Source: DATFDN01 sp963818725
GTDB lineage: Bacteria; Pseudomonadota; Alphaproteobacteria; Acetobacterales; Acetobacteraceae
Assembly (NCBI GenBank): GCA_963818725.1
Contig: CAWFTU010000001.1
Span: 1,054,001 to 1,118,000, forward strand
DNA: 64,000 bases
Reading direction: 5' to 3'
Shown here: piece by piece, positions 46,508 through 56,031 of the stretch
Position numbering within the stretch: the first letter of the stretch is position 1
Layout of the letters: the number at the start of each line of letters is the position of its first letter
Program-made: the position numbers and the translations under genes
Notes under the pieces: model-generated
Seen by the model: the letters and a program-made list of their open reading frames with translations, nothing else
The model's database searches: none
What the model was told of the DNA's origin: nothing

Positions 46508-47495
46508 GCTGGTTGCGAGTTTTGCTGCTTGCCTAACTCACTGTATTATATGAGATAGTTGGACTTTCCGGCGCACACCGCTCAGGCTTCTCATGAAGCC
46601 ATTTCCGGATGAGCACGATGACAGAAAGCCCCGCCACAACTCCGATTCCGGTTCAGCTCTCTGAGCCGGAGTTCGTCGCATTTATCTTCCCGCACCTGTC
46701 GATGCCCAGGCGCGGGCCGAAATGCAAACTGGGCTATCACCGCGTCTTCAATCTGATTCTGCGGGTACTCTACACGGGTATGCAATGGAAGTGCCTGCCG
46801 GTGCCACGAACAGACGATCGGACCGCCGTAATCCACTACACGACAATCTACAAAGCGTTCGCCAAATGGTCCGACGATGGCTCGCTCGATCAGGCCTTCC
46901 TCGCCAGCGTGCGGCATCTGGCGGAGCAACACCACCTCGATCTCAGCGTCCCTCACGGCGATGGCTCCAACACCGTCGCGAAGAAAGGTGGCGATGGCGT
47001 CGGCTATTCCGGCCACAAACATCAGAAGGGCGAGAAGGTCCTCGCGATCGTCGAGAACAACGGCTTTGTGTTGGCTCCGCTTCCTGTGGCGCCGGCGAAT
47101 GAAGCCGATACCGTGCTCCTCTCGGAGGGGTTGAACGCCTTGAAGCGCGTGGCCAGGCTGACGGATCTGAAGATCGATGGCTCGTATCTCAATCTCGATG
47201 GCGGGTTCAATTCCAGGCACAACCGCAAGGCAATCTTCAACGCCGGGCTGGTTCCAAACATCAAGGAAAACCCGCGCAATCGGAAGACCCCGAAGCGGGG
47301 CCGGAAGCGGTTGTTCAATGCCGCCATCCATTCGTTGCGGCTATGCGTAGAGCGAACCTTCGCGTGGGAGGATAAATTCAAGCGGTTGCTGCTGCGCTTT
47401 GAGTTCAAACAGCAACGGCACTACGGTATGAAACTGATGGCGTACACGTTGATCAATCTGAGGCATTTCTGTGGTGCCTGAAACTTGCAACCAGC
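46508..47495 (+). mobile_element. IS5-family-like insertion sequence, copy 2 (988 bp)
   Basis: Same length and ends (GCTGGTTGC...GCAACCAGC) as copy 1, in inverted orientation, flanked by TA. It joins unrelated DNA on the left to the middle of a large serine recombinase on the right, so a deletion or recombination accompanied or followed its insertion. Confidence 0.92.
46609..47481 (+). CDS. IS5-type DDE transposase, copy 2
   Basis: 290 residues, identical to copy 1 except for a few substitutions. Notable ones are HGDGS preceded by Pro instead of Leu and GGFN instead of GGFD next to the second catalytic Asp (LNLDGGF), which itself is retained. The Glu motif VERTFAWEDKFKRLLLRFE is intact. The complete ORF suggests it is still capable of transposition; the D-to-N change beside the catalytic segment might reduce activity. 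Confidence 0.93.
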   Translation: MSTMTESPATTPIPVQLSEPEFVAFIFPHLSMPRRGPKCKLGYHRVFNLILRVLYTGMQWKCLPVPRTDDRTAVIHYTTIYKAFAKWSDDGSLDQAFLASVRHLAEQHHLDLSVPHGDGSNTVAKKGGDGVGYSGHKHQKGEKVLAIVENNGFVLAPLPVAPANEADTVLLSEGLNALKRVARLTDLKIDGSYLNLDGGFNSRHNRKAIFNAGLVPNIKENPRNRKTPKRGRKRLFNAAIHSLRLCVERTFAWEDKFKRLLLRFEFKQQRHYGMKLMAYTLINLRHFCGA

Positions 47496-49450
47496 TATTG
47501 GTCAGTCGAGCCACCAGCCTCGGCTGGCCGCGCGAGCGGATCACCGTAATCGATGACGATCTGGGTAAATCCGGCACCACAAGCGCCGAACGGCAAGGCT
47601 TCCAGCGGCTGATCGCCGAGATCGGACTGGGCAAGGCAGGCCTGGTTCTCAGCCTGGATGCGTCACGTCTGGCCCGCAACAGCCGCGACTGGCACCAGTT
47701 GCTGGAACTGTGTTCGATCTTTGGCGTGCTCATCGCCGACGGCGAGCGCCTGTACGATCCCGGGGTTTATCACGATCGCCTGCTTCTGGGCCTGTCCGGC
47801 ATCATGAGCGAGGCGGAACTGCACCAGATCAGGCTGCGTCTGCACCAGGGTGAACGACAGAAGGCAGAGCGCGGCGAACTGCGCCTGCCGTTACCAGCCG
47901 GCCTGGCTTATGCCGCCGGCGGCGAGGTTATCCTCAATCCTGACGAGGAGGTGCAGGCGCGGCTGCGGTTTGTGTTCAGCACATTCCAGGCATTGCAGAG
48001 TGCCAAAGCGGTGATGCGCGAATTGCAGCGGCATCGTCTTGCCCTGCCGGTGCGTCCGTTATGCGGCCCGGCGCCGCACGCCGTCGTTTGGATGCCGGCT
48101 GACAGTGCCCGCGTGCTGCAAATTCTGTAGAACCCGGCCTATGCTGGCGCCTACGTTTATGGTCGCCATCGCCAGGATCCGCTCCGTCGCCGCGCGGGTG
48201 CGCCGCATTGTGCGACGATCAAAGTACCGGTTGAGCAATGGCCGGTTTGTCTGCACGACGCTCATCCGGGCTATATCGGCTGGGAGGAGTTCGTGGCCAA
48301 TCAGAAGCGTTTGGCCGGCAATGTCGCCTCACGTGCAGCGGAACGGCCAGGCGCCCCACGTCGCGGCTGGGCCTTGCTGCAGGGCATCGCCGTCTGCGGC
48401 CGCTGCGGCCGGCGCATGACACTGCGCTATTCGGGACCACGCGGCGACTATCCGCTCTATCAATGCAACGCAGACCAAGCCCAGGATGGCAGCCGGCGCT
48501 GCCAGGAAGTGCGGGCCTTGCCAGTGGACGCCTTGGTCGAGCACGTGCTGCTGGCGGCTTTGGCTCCTGACCAGATCGCGCTGGCGGTGGCGGCTGTCGG
48601 GCAGCTCGATGCGGAGACCAAGCTGCTGGAGCAGCAATGGGCGCTCAAGCGCGAACGCGCCCGCTATGACGCCGAGCGGGCCCAGCGGCAATACGACGCG
48701 GTCGAACCCGAGAACCGCCTCGTTGCCCGTTCGCTGGAGCGCGTCTGGGAGGAGAAACTGCGCCTGCTCGAGGCGGTCGAGCAGGCCTACGACGTCTGGC
48801 GCCGTGAACAGGCCGCGCCGGTTGCCGAGACCGATTGTGCCGAGATACGCGCCTTGGCGCAGGATCTGCCACGCCTGTGGCGAACCGCGGCGGCGGCCGA
48901 GCGCAAACGGATCCTGCGCCTGGTCGTGCGTGAGGTCGCACTCGACCAAAAGCGCGAACAAGGCATGGTTTGGCTGCAGATCACCTGGCAGACGGGTGCG
49001 ACGAGCGAGTACCGGCTGCAGCGTCGCGTGCGGTCCTATATGGCTTGTGCCAACATGGATTGCTTGGAACGCCGCATCCGTGAGCTGAACCGGGCCGGCA
49101 AAATGGACCACGAGATTGCCATCACACTGAATGCCGAGGGGATGATATCGGCGCGTGGAGTGCCGTTCCTGCATGGCACGATCCACCTGTTGCGCAAACA
49201 ATGGGGTATTCGGACAGTCAAGATCAATGGCGACGCGGCCAACCCGCTACGCTGGCCAGATGGCAGTTACTCGATCCAAGGTGCCGCCACGGCTCTGGGG
49301 ATTACCGCACAAACGGTGTTCAAGTGGCTGCGGAAAGGTCGTCTACAGGGACGCCAGTTGGCGAAAGGTCAGCCTTGGCAGATCACTCTGTCAACCGATC
49401 AGATCAGGGCTTTATACCAACAAGTACGACGCACCAGACGATCCAAATAG
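47496..49450 (+). pseudogene. large serine recombinase, N-terminus removed and amber-interrupted
   Basis: The frame enters from the IS end at RATSLGWPRERITVIDDDLGKSG, inside the resolvase domain, so the first about 40 residues with the catalytic Ser are missing. It continues with LVLSLDASRLARNSRDWHQLLELC (catalytic Arg residues) and a recombinase domain. TAG at 48128-48130 stands where relatives read ILxNPxYAGAY. The same frame continues NPAYAGAYVYGRHRQ, the zinc-ribbon domain (GIAVCGRCGRRMTLRYSG...YQCNA), a coiled coil and a C-terminal helix-turn-helix (YSIQGAATALGITAQTVFKWLRKGRLQG). The intact protein would be about 690 residues and integrate or excise a mobile element. Confidence 0.88.
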
Positions 49451-49460
49451 GAGGCATCAT

Positions 49461-49640
49461 GAAGCACTCGGCTCCGAGCGGCTCACCGGCGCCTTGCTCG
49501 ACCGCCTCACGCACCACGTGCACATTCTGCCGCTGAACGGAGAGAGCTACCGCCTGAAGGCCTCCCAGTCTCGACAGCGGCGGGCGCGTGCCGCCACGCC
49601 GGAGAACGGCGACCGGGAAACAGGCGAGGTCAGAATCCCC
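49461..49640 (+). pseudogene. IS21-type IstB C-terminal fragment
   Basis: EALGSERLTGALLDRLTHHVHILPLNGESYRLKASQSRQRRAR is the conserved end of IstB ATPases. The Walker domains are absent and the fragment begins within a few bases of the serine recombinase end. It is a remnant of a different IS21 copy from the one starting at 49773. Confidence 0.8.
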
Positions 49641-51287
49641 GCCCTAATCCCAGGACGGATACCGCCAGGAAGACCCGACAACAAACCCAGGCAGGCCAGG
49701 CGAGACGTCACCGTCGGCTGGCCTGGTTTTACTCCGCCACCCTGGCCGGTTTTTCCTGCGCCGTTGTGGCTCTGCTAGCGAATTCTGGCCCAGGGTGCTG
49801 ACGGATTTTGGCCCATCTTCCGTCCCTCAACCTACGGTCTCTCCGGCTTTGCCGGAGGGCTTGGAGTGGATTGGAACGCCAGAGTGGAATTGTTTGGGCA
49901 GCTGCGCCGGGAGCATGAGTTTGGTGTCGGGACGATCGCGGGCGTGGCCGCCAAGTTCGGCGTGCATCGCCGGATGGTTCGGCAGGCGATCGCGGGTGCG
50001 ACACCGCCGACGCACAGCTACCCGCAACGGGCCAGGCCGAAGCTGGAGGCGGTTGCGGCGTTCATCGACCGGGTGCTGGACGAGGACCGGCGAGCCCCGC
50101 GCAAGCAGCGGCACACGGCGCGTCGCATCCACCGGCGGATCCTGGGGGAGTTTCCGGACGCTGCAATCGCGGAGTCGACGGTGCGCAACCATGTCCGGGC
50201 GCGCAAGCGCCAGATGGGGCTGGTCCTGCGCGAGACCTTCGTGCCGCAGAGCTACAGCTGGGGCCAGGAGGCGCAGGTCGACTGGTACGAGGCCTGGGCG
50301 GACCTCGGCGGCGAACGGACCAGGGTGCAGGTGTTCGCGATGCGGTCGATGGCCAGCGGGGCGGCGTTCCACCGCGCCTACCTGCACGCGACGCAGCAGG
50401 CGTTCCTGGAAGCGCACGAGCGTGCGTTCGACTGCTTCGGCGGCGTGTTCCACCTGCTGCGCTATGACAACCTGGCGAGTGCCGTGCGCAAGATCCTGCG
50501 CGGTCATTGTCAATCGGCGTCGAACTTTGACCCCGGATCGGCGTCCAATCGTGACCCCGTGTTGTTTGCTTGTGCCGGTAGTCCATAGGGGAGACCCTCG
50601 CGTTGCGGAGTGCCCATGCAGAGGCTGACGCAGCGGCGCGCGGGGGGTCCCCCGTGGACCCACCGGTGCAAGCCCTGGCGGTTGCTTGTGAAGCTCAGGC
50701 GCGGTTCTTGAAGCGCCAGCTGTCGTTGCCGGTCTCGACGATGTCGCAGTGATGGGTTGGGCGATCCAGCGGCGCGGTGGTCATCTTGGCGTCGCCCGCG
50801 AACACGCTCGGCCATTCACCAAAGGCGAGGTTCGTGGTGACGATCACCGAGGTGCGTTCGTAAAGGCGACTGACGGTGTGGAACAACAGTTGCCCGCCGA
50901 CTTGGGCGAACGGCAGGTAGCCGAGCTCGTCGAGGACCACGAAGTCGAGACGGGTCAGGAAGTCGGCGAGGCGTCCCTGACGTCCAGCGCGGCCCTCAGC
51001 CTCGAGGCGGTTGACCAGGTCGACGGTGTTGAAGAAGCGCCCGCGCGATCCGGCACGGATGCAGCTTCGCGCGATCGCGATGGCCAAGTGCGTTTTGCCG
51101 GAACCGGTTCCGCCGACCAGGACCACGTTACGCTGTTGCGCGACGAAGTTGCCGCCGGCGAGATCGCGCACCAGGCTCTCGTTGATCGGCGTTCCCTTGA
51201 AGGCGAAGTCGTCGAAATCCTTGGCGAGCGGCAGCTTGGCGATAGTCATCTGGTACCTGATCGAGCGTGCCTGCTTCTCGGATATCT

Positions 51288-52500
51288 TGTACTAGCTAGG
51301 ATTTAATCTGACAATCTGGTTTGTTTGGTGCGGGCAACCCGGGACCGGAGGACAGGAATGTCTCGCTCCGGTCGCCCAGAACCGAGGAGCCGACCATGAC
51401 CAACGAACGCAAGGTAATCCGGGCCAAGGTAGGCCTGCTGGAGCTGGCCAAACAGCTCGGCAATGTGTCGCAGGCCTGCAAGATCATGGGATACTCGCGC
51501 GACAGCTTCTACCGCTTTCAGGAGCTCTACGAAAAGGGCGGCGAGATCGCGCTGGCGGAGATGACCCGGCGCAAGCCAATCCTGCGCAATCGGGTGGAGC
51601 CGGCCATCGAGCAGGCGGTCGTCGGGCTGGCCGTCGAGCAGCCGGCCTTTGGCCAAGTCCGGGTGGCCAAGGAGCTGAAGAAGCGCGGCCTGACGATCTC
51701 CCCGGCCGGGGTGCGCTGTGTCTGGCAGCGCCACGACCTGGAGACCATGAAGAAGCGGCTCAAGGCACTCGAGGCCAAGAGCGCACAGGACGGCCTGGTG
51801 CTGACCGAAGCCCAGGTCGCCGCCTTGGAGCGGGCCCGGCAGGACAACGAGGCGCATGGCGAGTTCGAGAGCGAGTGTCCGGGCTACTGCCTGGCCCAGG
51901 ACACCTTCTATGTCGGCACGCTCAAGGGGGTCGGGCGGATCTATCAGCAGACCTGCGTCGACACCCACTCCAAGGTGGCGTTCGCCAAGCTCTACGACCG
52001 CAAGACCCCGATCACCGCCGCCGACCTGCTGAACGACCGCGTGGTGCCGTTCTTCGACGAGCACGGGGTCAAGCTGTCCCGCGTGCTGACCGATCGCGGC
52101 ACCGAGTATTGCGGCACCTCGCAGGCCCACGAATACGAGCTCTACCTGGCGATCGAGGACATCGACCACAGCCGGACCAAGGCAAAGAGTCCGCAAACCA
52201 GCGGGATCTGCGAGCGCTTCCACAAAACGGTGCTGCACGAGTTCTATCAGGTCGCCTTCCGCAAGCGCATCTACAGCAGCATCGAGCAGCTACAGGCCGA
52301 TCTCGATGTCTGGGTCAGCAGCTATAATGAGCAACGCCCTCATCAGGGCCGCTGGTGCTACGGCAAGGCCCCGATGCAGACCTTCCTTGACACCCTCCCG
52401 CTCGCCAGGGAAAAAATGCTCAACGCCGCCTGACGTCGGTCAGACATGATCCATCCGGCACCATACAGGCCAGCTGTCCGATCAAATGTCAGCTGGTACA
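51288..52500 (+). mobile_element. IS481-family element (1213 bp)
   Basis: Ends TGTACTAGCTAGGATTTAAT (51288) and TGTACCAGCTGACATTTGAT (minus from 52500), inverted repeats with TGT...ACA termini. The perfect 7-bp target duplication GATATCT lies at 51281-51287 and 52501-52507. It is the innermost layer of the nest. Confidence 0.94.
51396..52433 (+). CDS. IS481-family transposase
   Basis: 345 residues from ATG 51396 (MTNERKVIRAKVGLLELAKQLGNVSQACKIMG, helix-turn-helix). The rve-type integrase core has LAQDTFYVGTLKGVGRIYQQTCVDTHSKVAFAKLY (first Asp), LTDRGTEYCG (second Asp) and SPQTSGICERFHKTVLHEFY (Glu). GAGCCGACC precedes the start, and the frame is intact from start to stop. Being undamaged and deepest in the nest, it is the most recent arrival in this block and may be active. 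Confidence 0.94.
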   Translation: MTNERKVIRAKVGLLELAKQLGNVSQACKIMGYSRDSFYRFQELYEKGGEIALAEMTRRKPILRNRVEPAIEQAVVGLAVEQPAFGQVRVAKELKKRGLTISPAGVRCVWQRHDLETMKKRLKALEAKSAQDGLVLTEAQVAALERARQDNEAHGEFESECPGYCLAQDTFYVGTLKGVGRIYQQTCVDTHSKVAFAKLYDRKTPITAADLLNDRVVPFFDEHGVKLSRVLTDRGTEYCGTSQAHEYELYLAIEDIDHSRTKAKSPQTSGICERFHKTVLHEFYQVAFRKRIYSSIEQLQADLDVWVSSYNEQRPHQGRWCYGKAPMQTFLDTLPLAREKMLNAA

Positions 52501-52648
52501 GATATCTCGGCCTTGAGCAGGTCGCCGACGAAGCGCTGCGGTTCGTGCTTGCGCTTGATCGCCGCGGCCAGGGCCTCGTCACAGGCGCCCCTCATGCCGA
52601 AGAGCTTCAGCGTGCCCATCATGTCGAGGACTTCGGTCCGCTCCATGC

Positions 52649-54146
52649 TCATCGGCTCCTGAGCTGATCGTATCGGGCGCAATCGGCGGCGGGCACATGC
52701 CGAAGGGTCAGCGCATCCGGCGTGGCGATGACGGCGGTCGGTCCGGGATCGCGCTGCCGGGTGAGGATGTTGATGATCACGTCGGAGGAATGGACGCCTT
52801 CGGCCATCGCCTGCGCGCGGGCCGCTTCGACCGCCGGCAGCCCGTCGGTCAGCACGGCTGCCAGAATGGCGACCATCTGCCGGTCACCATCGTCAGAATC
52901 CGGCGAGGCGACGCCGCACCCGCTCCATCGCCGCGGGCAGGATCCAGTCCCTGAACGGCGCGCCATTGCGCAGGGCGCCAGGCTTGCGGGCCAGCACCGG
53001 CACGTAATGCCAAGGATCGTAGATTGTCTCGCCCCGTCCATAGCGGCGGCGATGTTCCCCTACGGCGCGTCCGTCCTGACGGATGACGATCCGGTCGGCA
53101 TAGGCGTGGATCTCGACAGGTCGGCCGACCGCCCCGGCGCTGACCGAGCACTTGTTTTTGTCGAAGCGGACCAGGCAGGTCTTCGACACCGAGGCCGCCA
53201 GCGCGTGGAAGCCGTCGAAGCGACCGCAGTGGGGAACCAGCTTTGGCCGCTCGTCCTCGAACACCTCCCACACTGTCTGCTCGGGGCGCTCCGGATGGGC
53301 ATGCGCCTTGGCGTAGGCGATGCACTTGTCCAACAGCCAACCATTCAGTTCGTCGTAGCTGTTCACCCGCAGCCGTGGCGTGAGGAAGCGCTCGCGCACC
53401 AAGCCGGCCTGGCTCTCCACCTGGCCCTTCTCCCAGCCCGCGGCCGGTGTGCAGGCAACCGGGTCCACCAGGTGATGGGCGCACATCTGCAGAAAGCGGC
53501 GATTGTATTGCCGGTCCTTGCCGACAAACACCGCCTCCACCGCTGTCTTCATGTTGTCGTAGACGCCGCGTGTGCAGGCGCCCTTGAAGAAGGCAAACGC
53601 CCGCTCGTGGGCGTCGAACACCATCTCCTGCGTCTCGCGCGGGCAGGCGCGAACGAACATCATGCGGCTGTGGCACAGGCGAATGTGCGCGACCGTCACC
53701 GTCACCGTGACGCCGCTCATCAGGACGACTTCGTGGCTCCAGTCGAACTGGTAGGCCTCACCCGGCGCGAACGACAGCGGCACATACGCCTCGGCCGTCT
53801 GTCCGGCGTGCTGCCCGCTCCAAAGCCGGGCATAGCGGCGAATTGCGGCGTAGCCGCCGTCGTGGCCCAACCCTCGCCACTCCTCGAAGAGGCGAACGAG
53901 CGTCAGCCGTTCGCGCGTCCCGCTCTCGGCGTTCTTCGTCAGCAGCTTGTCCAGCTCCGCCTTCCAATGCCCGATCTTGGGACGCGGCTGAACCTCCCGC
54001 TCATACGAGAACGACGTCTCGCCCGACCGCAGCACCTTGCGAACCGTGTTGCGCGACACCTTCAGGTCACGCGCGATCTCCTTGATCGACTTGCCCCTGA
54101 CGAAATGCTCGCGTCTGATCCGGCCGACCGTCTCCACAATCAGCAT
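52649..54146 (-). pseudogene. istA: IstA transposase of IS21 #2, frameshifted near its end
   Basis: From ATG 54146 with GGTGGGGG upstream: MLIVETVGRIRREHFVRGKSIKEIARDLKVSRNTVRKVLRSG is the helix-turn-helix. The integrase core has PGEAYQFDWSHEVVLMSG (first Asp), TRGVYDNMKTAVEAV (second Asp) and AAGWEKGQVESQAG (Glu). A one-base gain near 52908 causes a stop (RRRLAGF). The true C-terminus SDDGDRQMVAILAAVLTDGLPAVEAA... follows in another frame to 52649. The catalytic core is complete, so the truncated protein might keep partial activity. Confidence 0.88.
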
Positions 54147-55169
54147 CCCCCACCGCCCACCTCGAACTGAAGCAGGCAGCCCAGCAGCCACACATTCAGG
54201 GGTCAAAATTGCACGCCGATCCCCCGGCTCAGGGGGTCAAAATTGCACGCCGAAACACACGGTCATCGGCGGGAGGAGACGGTGCGGTTCGTGGCGTTCC
54301 GCTCGCACTGGCGGTTTGCCGCGGAGTTCCGCACCCCCGGCGAGGGGCATGAGAAAGGCGGCGTTGAGGGAGAGGGCGGCTATTTCCGGCGCAACCACCT
54401 CGTCCCGGTGCCGTGCGTGGCCGACCTCGATGCGCTGAACGCTCTGCTGCTGACGGCCTGCCGCGAGGACGAGGCGCGCGTCCTGGAGAGGCGTGTGGAG
54501 CCGGTCGGCGCCGCGATGGCGGGGGAGCGCGATCACCTGCTGCCCCCGCGCGGCCGAAGGGTTCGACCTGGCCGAGATCGTATTCCCTCTGGTGGACAAG
54601 CGGGGCTGCGTGGCGGTCAGGACCAACTTCTATTCGGTGCCGGTCAAGGCCGGCACCCGGGTGGAGGCGCGCATCCATCCGCTGCATGTCGAGCTCTGGT
54701 ACGCGGGCCGGCGGATTGCGCGTCACGAGCGCTGCCATGGCCGCCGTCAGCAGGTGCTGGATCTCGACCACTATCTGGACGTGCCGGGCCACAGGCCCGG
54801 CGCGTTTGCCGGGTCCAAGCCGTTGGAGCGGTGGCGCCAGGCCGGTCGCTGGCCGGCCTGCTACGACGCGCTTTGGGACCAGCTGCGGGCCCGGCATGGC
54901 AAGCGGAACGGCACCCGCGCCATGGTGAGCGTGGTGGCGCTCGGGCGGGAGTTCGGCCACGACCGACTGCGCGGGGCCGTGGCATCGGCGGTGTCGTTGG
55001 GCGCCTGCGACGTCGCGGCGGTGCGCTACCTGCTGACCGAGGCGGGGCTGCACAAGGCGCCCGCCAAGCCGGTCGATGTCGGCGAGCTGGCTCGTTACGA
55101 CCGACCCATGCCGTCGACGGCCGACTACGACACGCTTCTCCTCTCCAGCCCCTGCGCGGGCACGGCGTG

Positions 55170-55931
55170 ATGAGCGACCTGCAGGGCCAGGCTATCCGCC
55201 AGCACTGCCGCGCGCTGCGCATGCCGGCGATCGGCGGCCAGTTCGCCCGGCTGGCGGAGGCAGCCCTCCGAGAAGGGCAATCCCACATCGGCTACCTCGA
55301 GGCCCTGCTGGCGGCCGAGATGGAGGAACGCGAAAGGCGGGCGATCGCCCGCCTGCCGCACGAGGCGCGGCTGCCGCGGATGAAGACGCTCGACGCATTC
55401 GCGTTCGACCGCTCCGGCGTCTCGGCCACCCAGCTGCGCACGCTGGCCGAGGGCGACTACGTGGCCAAGGCCGAACCAGTCCTGCTGGTCGGCGAAGCTG
55501 GCACTGGCAAGACCCATCTAGCGACGGGATTGTGCGTGGCGGCCTGTCGCCAGCGACGCCGGGTTCGGTTCACGACCGCGACCGCGCTGATCAACGAACT
55601 GGCCGAGGCGGCCCACGCCAACCAGCTCAGCCGCGCATTGGGCCGGTGGGAGCGGCTCGACCTGATCTGCATCGACGAGCTGGGCTACGTGCCGCTTGCC
55701 GAAACCGCGTGCGAGTTGATGTTCCAGGTGATCGCCGACCGGGCCGAGAAGGCGGCGGTGATCGTGACCACCAACCTGCCATTCTCCGAATGGTCGCAGG
55801 TCGTCCCCAACCCGCGGCTGTGTAAGGCGCTGATCGACCGTCTGACCGACCGGGCGCACATCATCACCACGGGCACGGACTCTTACCGGTTCCGCCGAAC
55901 CACGGCGCAGCGCAAAGCAGGCAAAGCATGA
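55170..55931 (+). CDS. istB: IstB ATPase of IS21 #1
   Basis: 253 residues, complete: MSDLQGQAIRQHCRALRMPAIGGQFARLAEAALREGQSHIGYLEALLAAE, the IstB N-terminal domain. AAA+ motifs are LLVGEAGTGKTHLA (Walker A), LICIDELGYVPL (Walker B) and VIVTTNLPFSEWSQVV, then the C-terminal DRAHIITTGTDSYRFRR. It assembles on target DNA and activates IstA. It is intact although its IstA partner is dead. The start overlaps the istA stop. Confidence 0.93.
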   Translation: MSDLQGQAIRQHCRALRMPAIGGQFARLAEAALREGQSHIGYLEALLAAEMEERERRAIARLPHEARLPRMKTLDAFAFDRSGVSATQLRTLAEGDYVAKAEPVLLVGEAGTGKTHLATGLCVAACRQRRRVRFTTATALINELAEAAHANQLSRALGRWERLDLICIDELGYVPLAETACELMFQVIADRAEKAAVIVTTNLPFSEWSQVVPNPRLCKALIDRLTDRAHIITTGTDSYRFRRTTAQRKAGKA

Positions 55932-56031
55932 CGGGGAGGACGGAACAGCGACGCTGACGGGCTGGCTCGAGCCAGTCCGTCACAAAACGGAGGGTGGGCC
56001 AGAATTCATCAGCACCACTGGGCCAAAATTC

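Larger units (their letters stand above)
50695..52652 (-). pseudogene. istB: IstB ATPase of IS21 #2, split by an IS481 element
   Basis: It starts MSMERTEVLDMMGTLKLFGMRGACDEALAAAIKRKHEPQRFVGDLLKAE at 52652, overlapping the istA stop (ATGA). After the IS481 element it continues DISEKQARSIRYQMTIAKLPLAKDFDDFAF, Walker A VGGTGSGKTHLAIAI, Walker B VVLDELGYLPF, the sensor VIVTTNLAFGEWPSVF and the end NDSWRFKNRA (50695). The downstream part (from 51249) could be translated alone but lacks the N-terminal domain. The 7-bp duplication GATATCT flanks the insertion. Confidence 0.9.
50508..54259 (-). mobile_element. IS21-family element #2, inserted in istA of element #1
   Basis: The ends TGTCAATCGGCGTCGAACTTTGACC and TGTGTTTCGGCGTGCAATTTTGACC (minus) each have a second internal copy of the GGCGT..AA.TTTGACCCC repeat. 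A perfect 7-bp target duplication CGGTCAT flanks it (50501-50507, 54260-54266). Removing it restores IstA as ILRGHRREETV. It is the middle layer of a three-deep nest. Confidence 0.93.
49866..55170 (+). pseudogene. istA: IstA transposase of IS21 #1, split by IS21 #2 and frameshifted
   Basis: The N-terminal helix-turn-helix (FGVGTIAGVAAKFGVHRRMVRQAI) and the first catalytic region (QEAQVDWYEAWADLGGERTRVQVFAMRSMASG) end at KILRG (50507). Beyond the nested element the frame resumes at 54260: HRREETVRFVAFRSHWRFAAEF, HEKGGVEGEGGYFRRNHLVP (Glu motif). A one-base gain near 54552 shifts the C-terminal beta-domain (AAEGFDLAEIVFPLVDKRGCVAVRTNFYSVP) to another frame, ending at 55170. Two independent lesions make it inactive. 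The stop overlaps istB. Confidence 0.9.

Noticed and set aside
15994..48130. TAG reassigned to a sense codon throughout the genome
   Set aside because: Several intact genes here end in TAG at their expected ends, so global recoding does not fit; kept only as a question about suppression.
54243..55931. A 562-codon ORF reading istA end and istB as one protein
   Set aside because: Only short parts (the IstA start and the IstB end) match families; the middle is an out-of-frame stretch caused by the istA frameshift.
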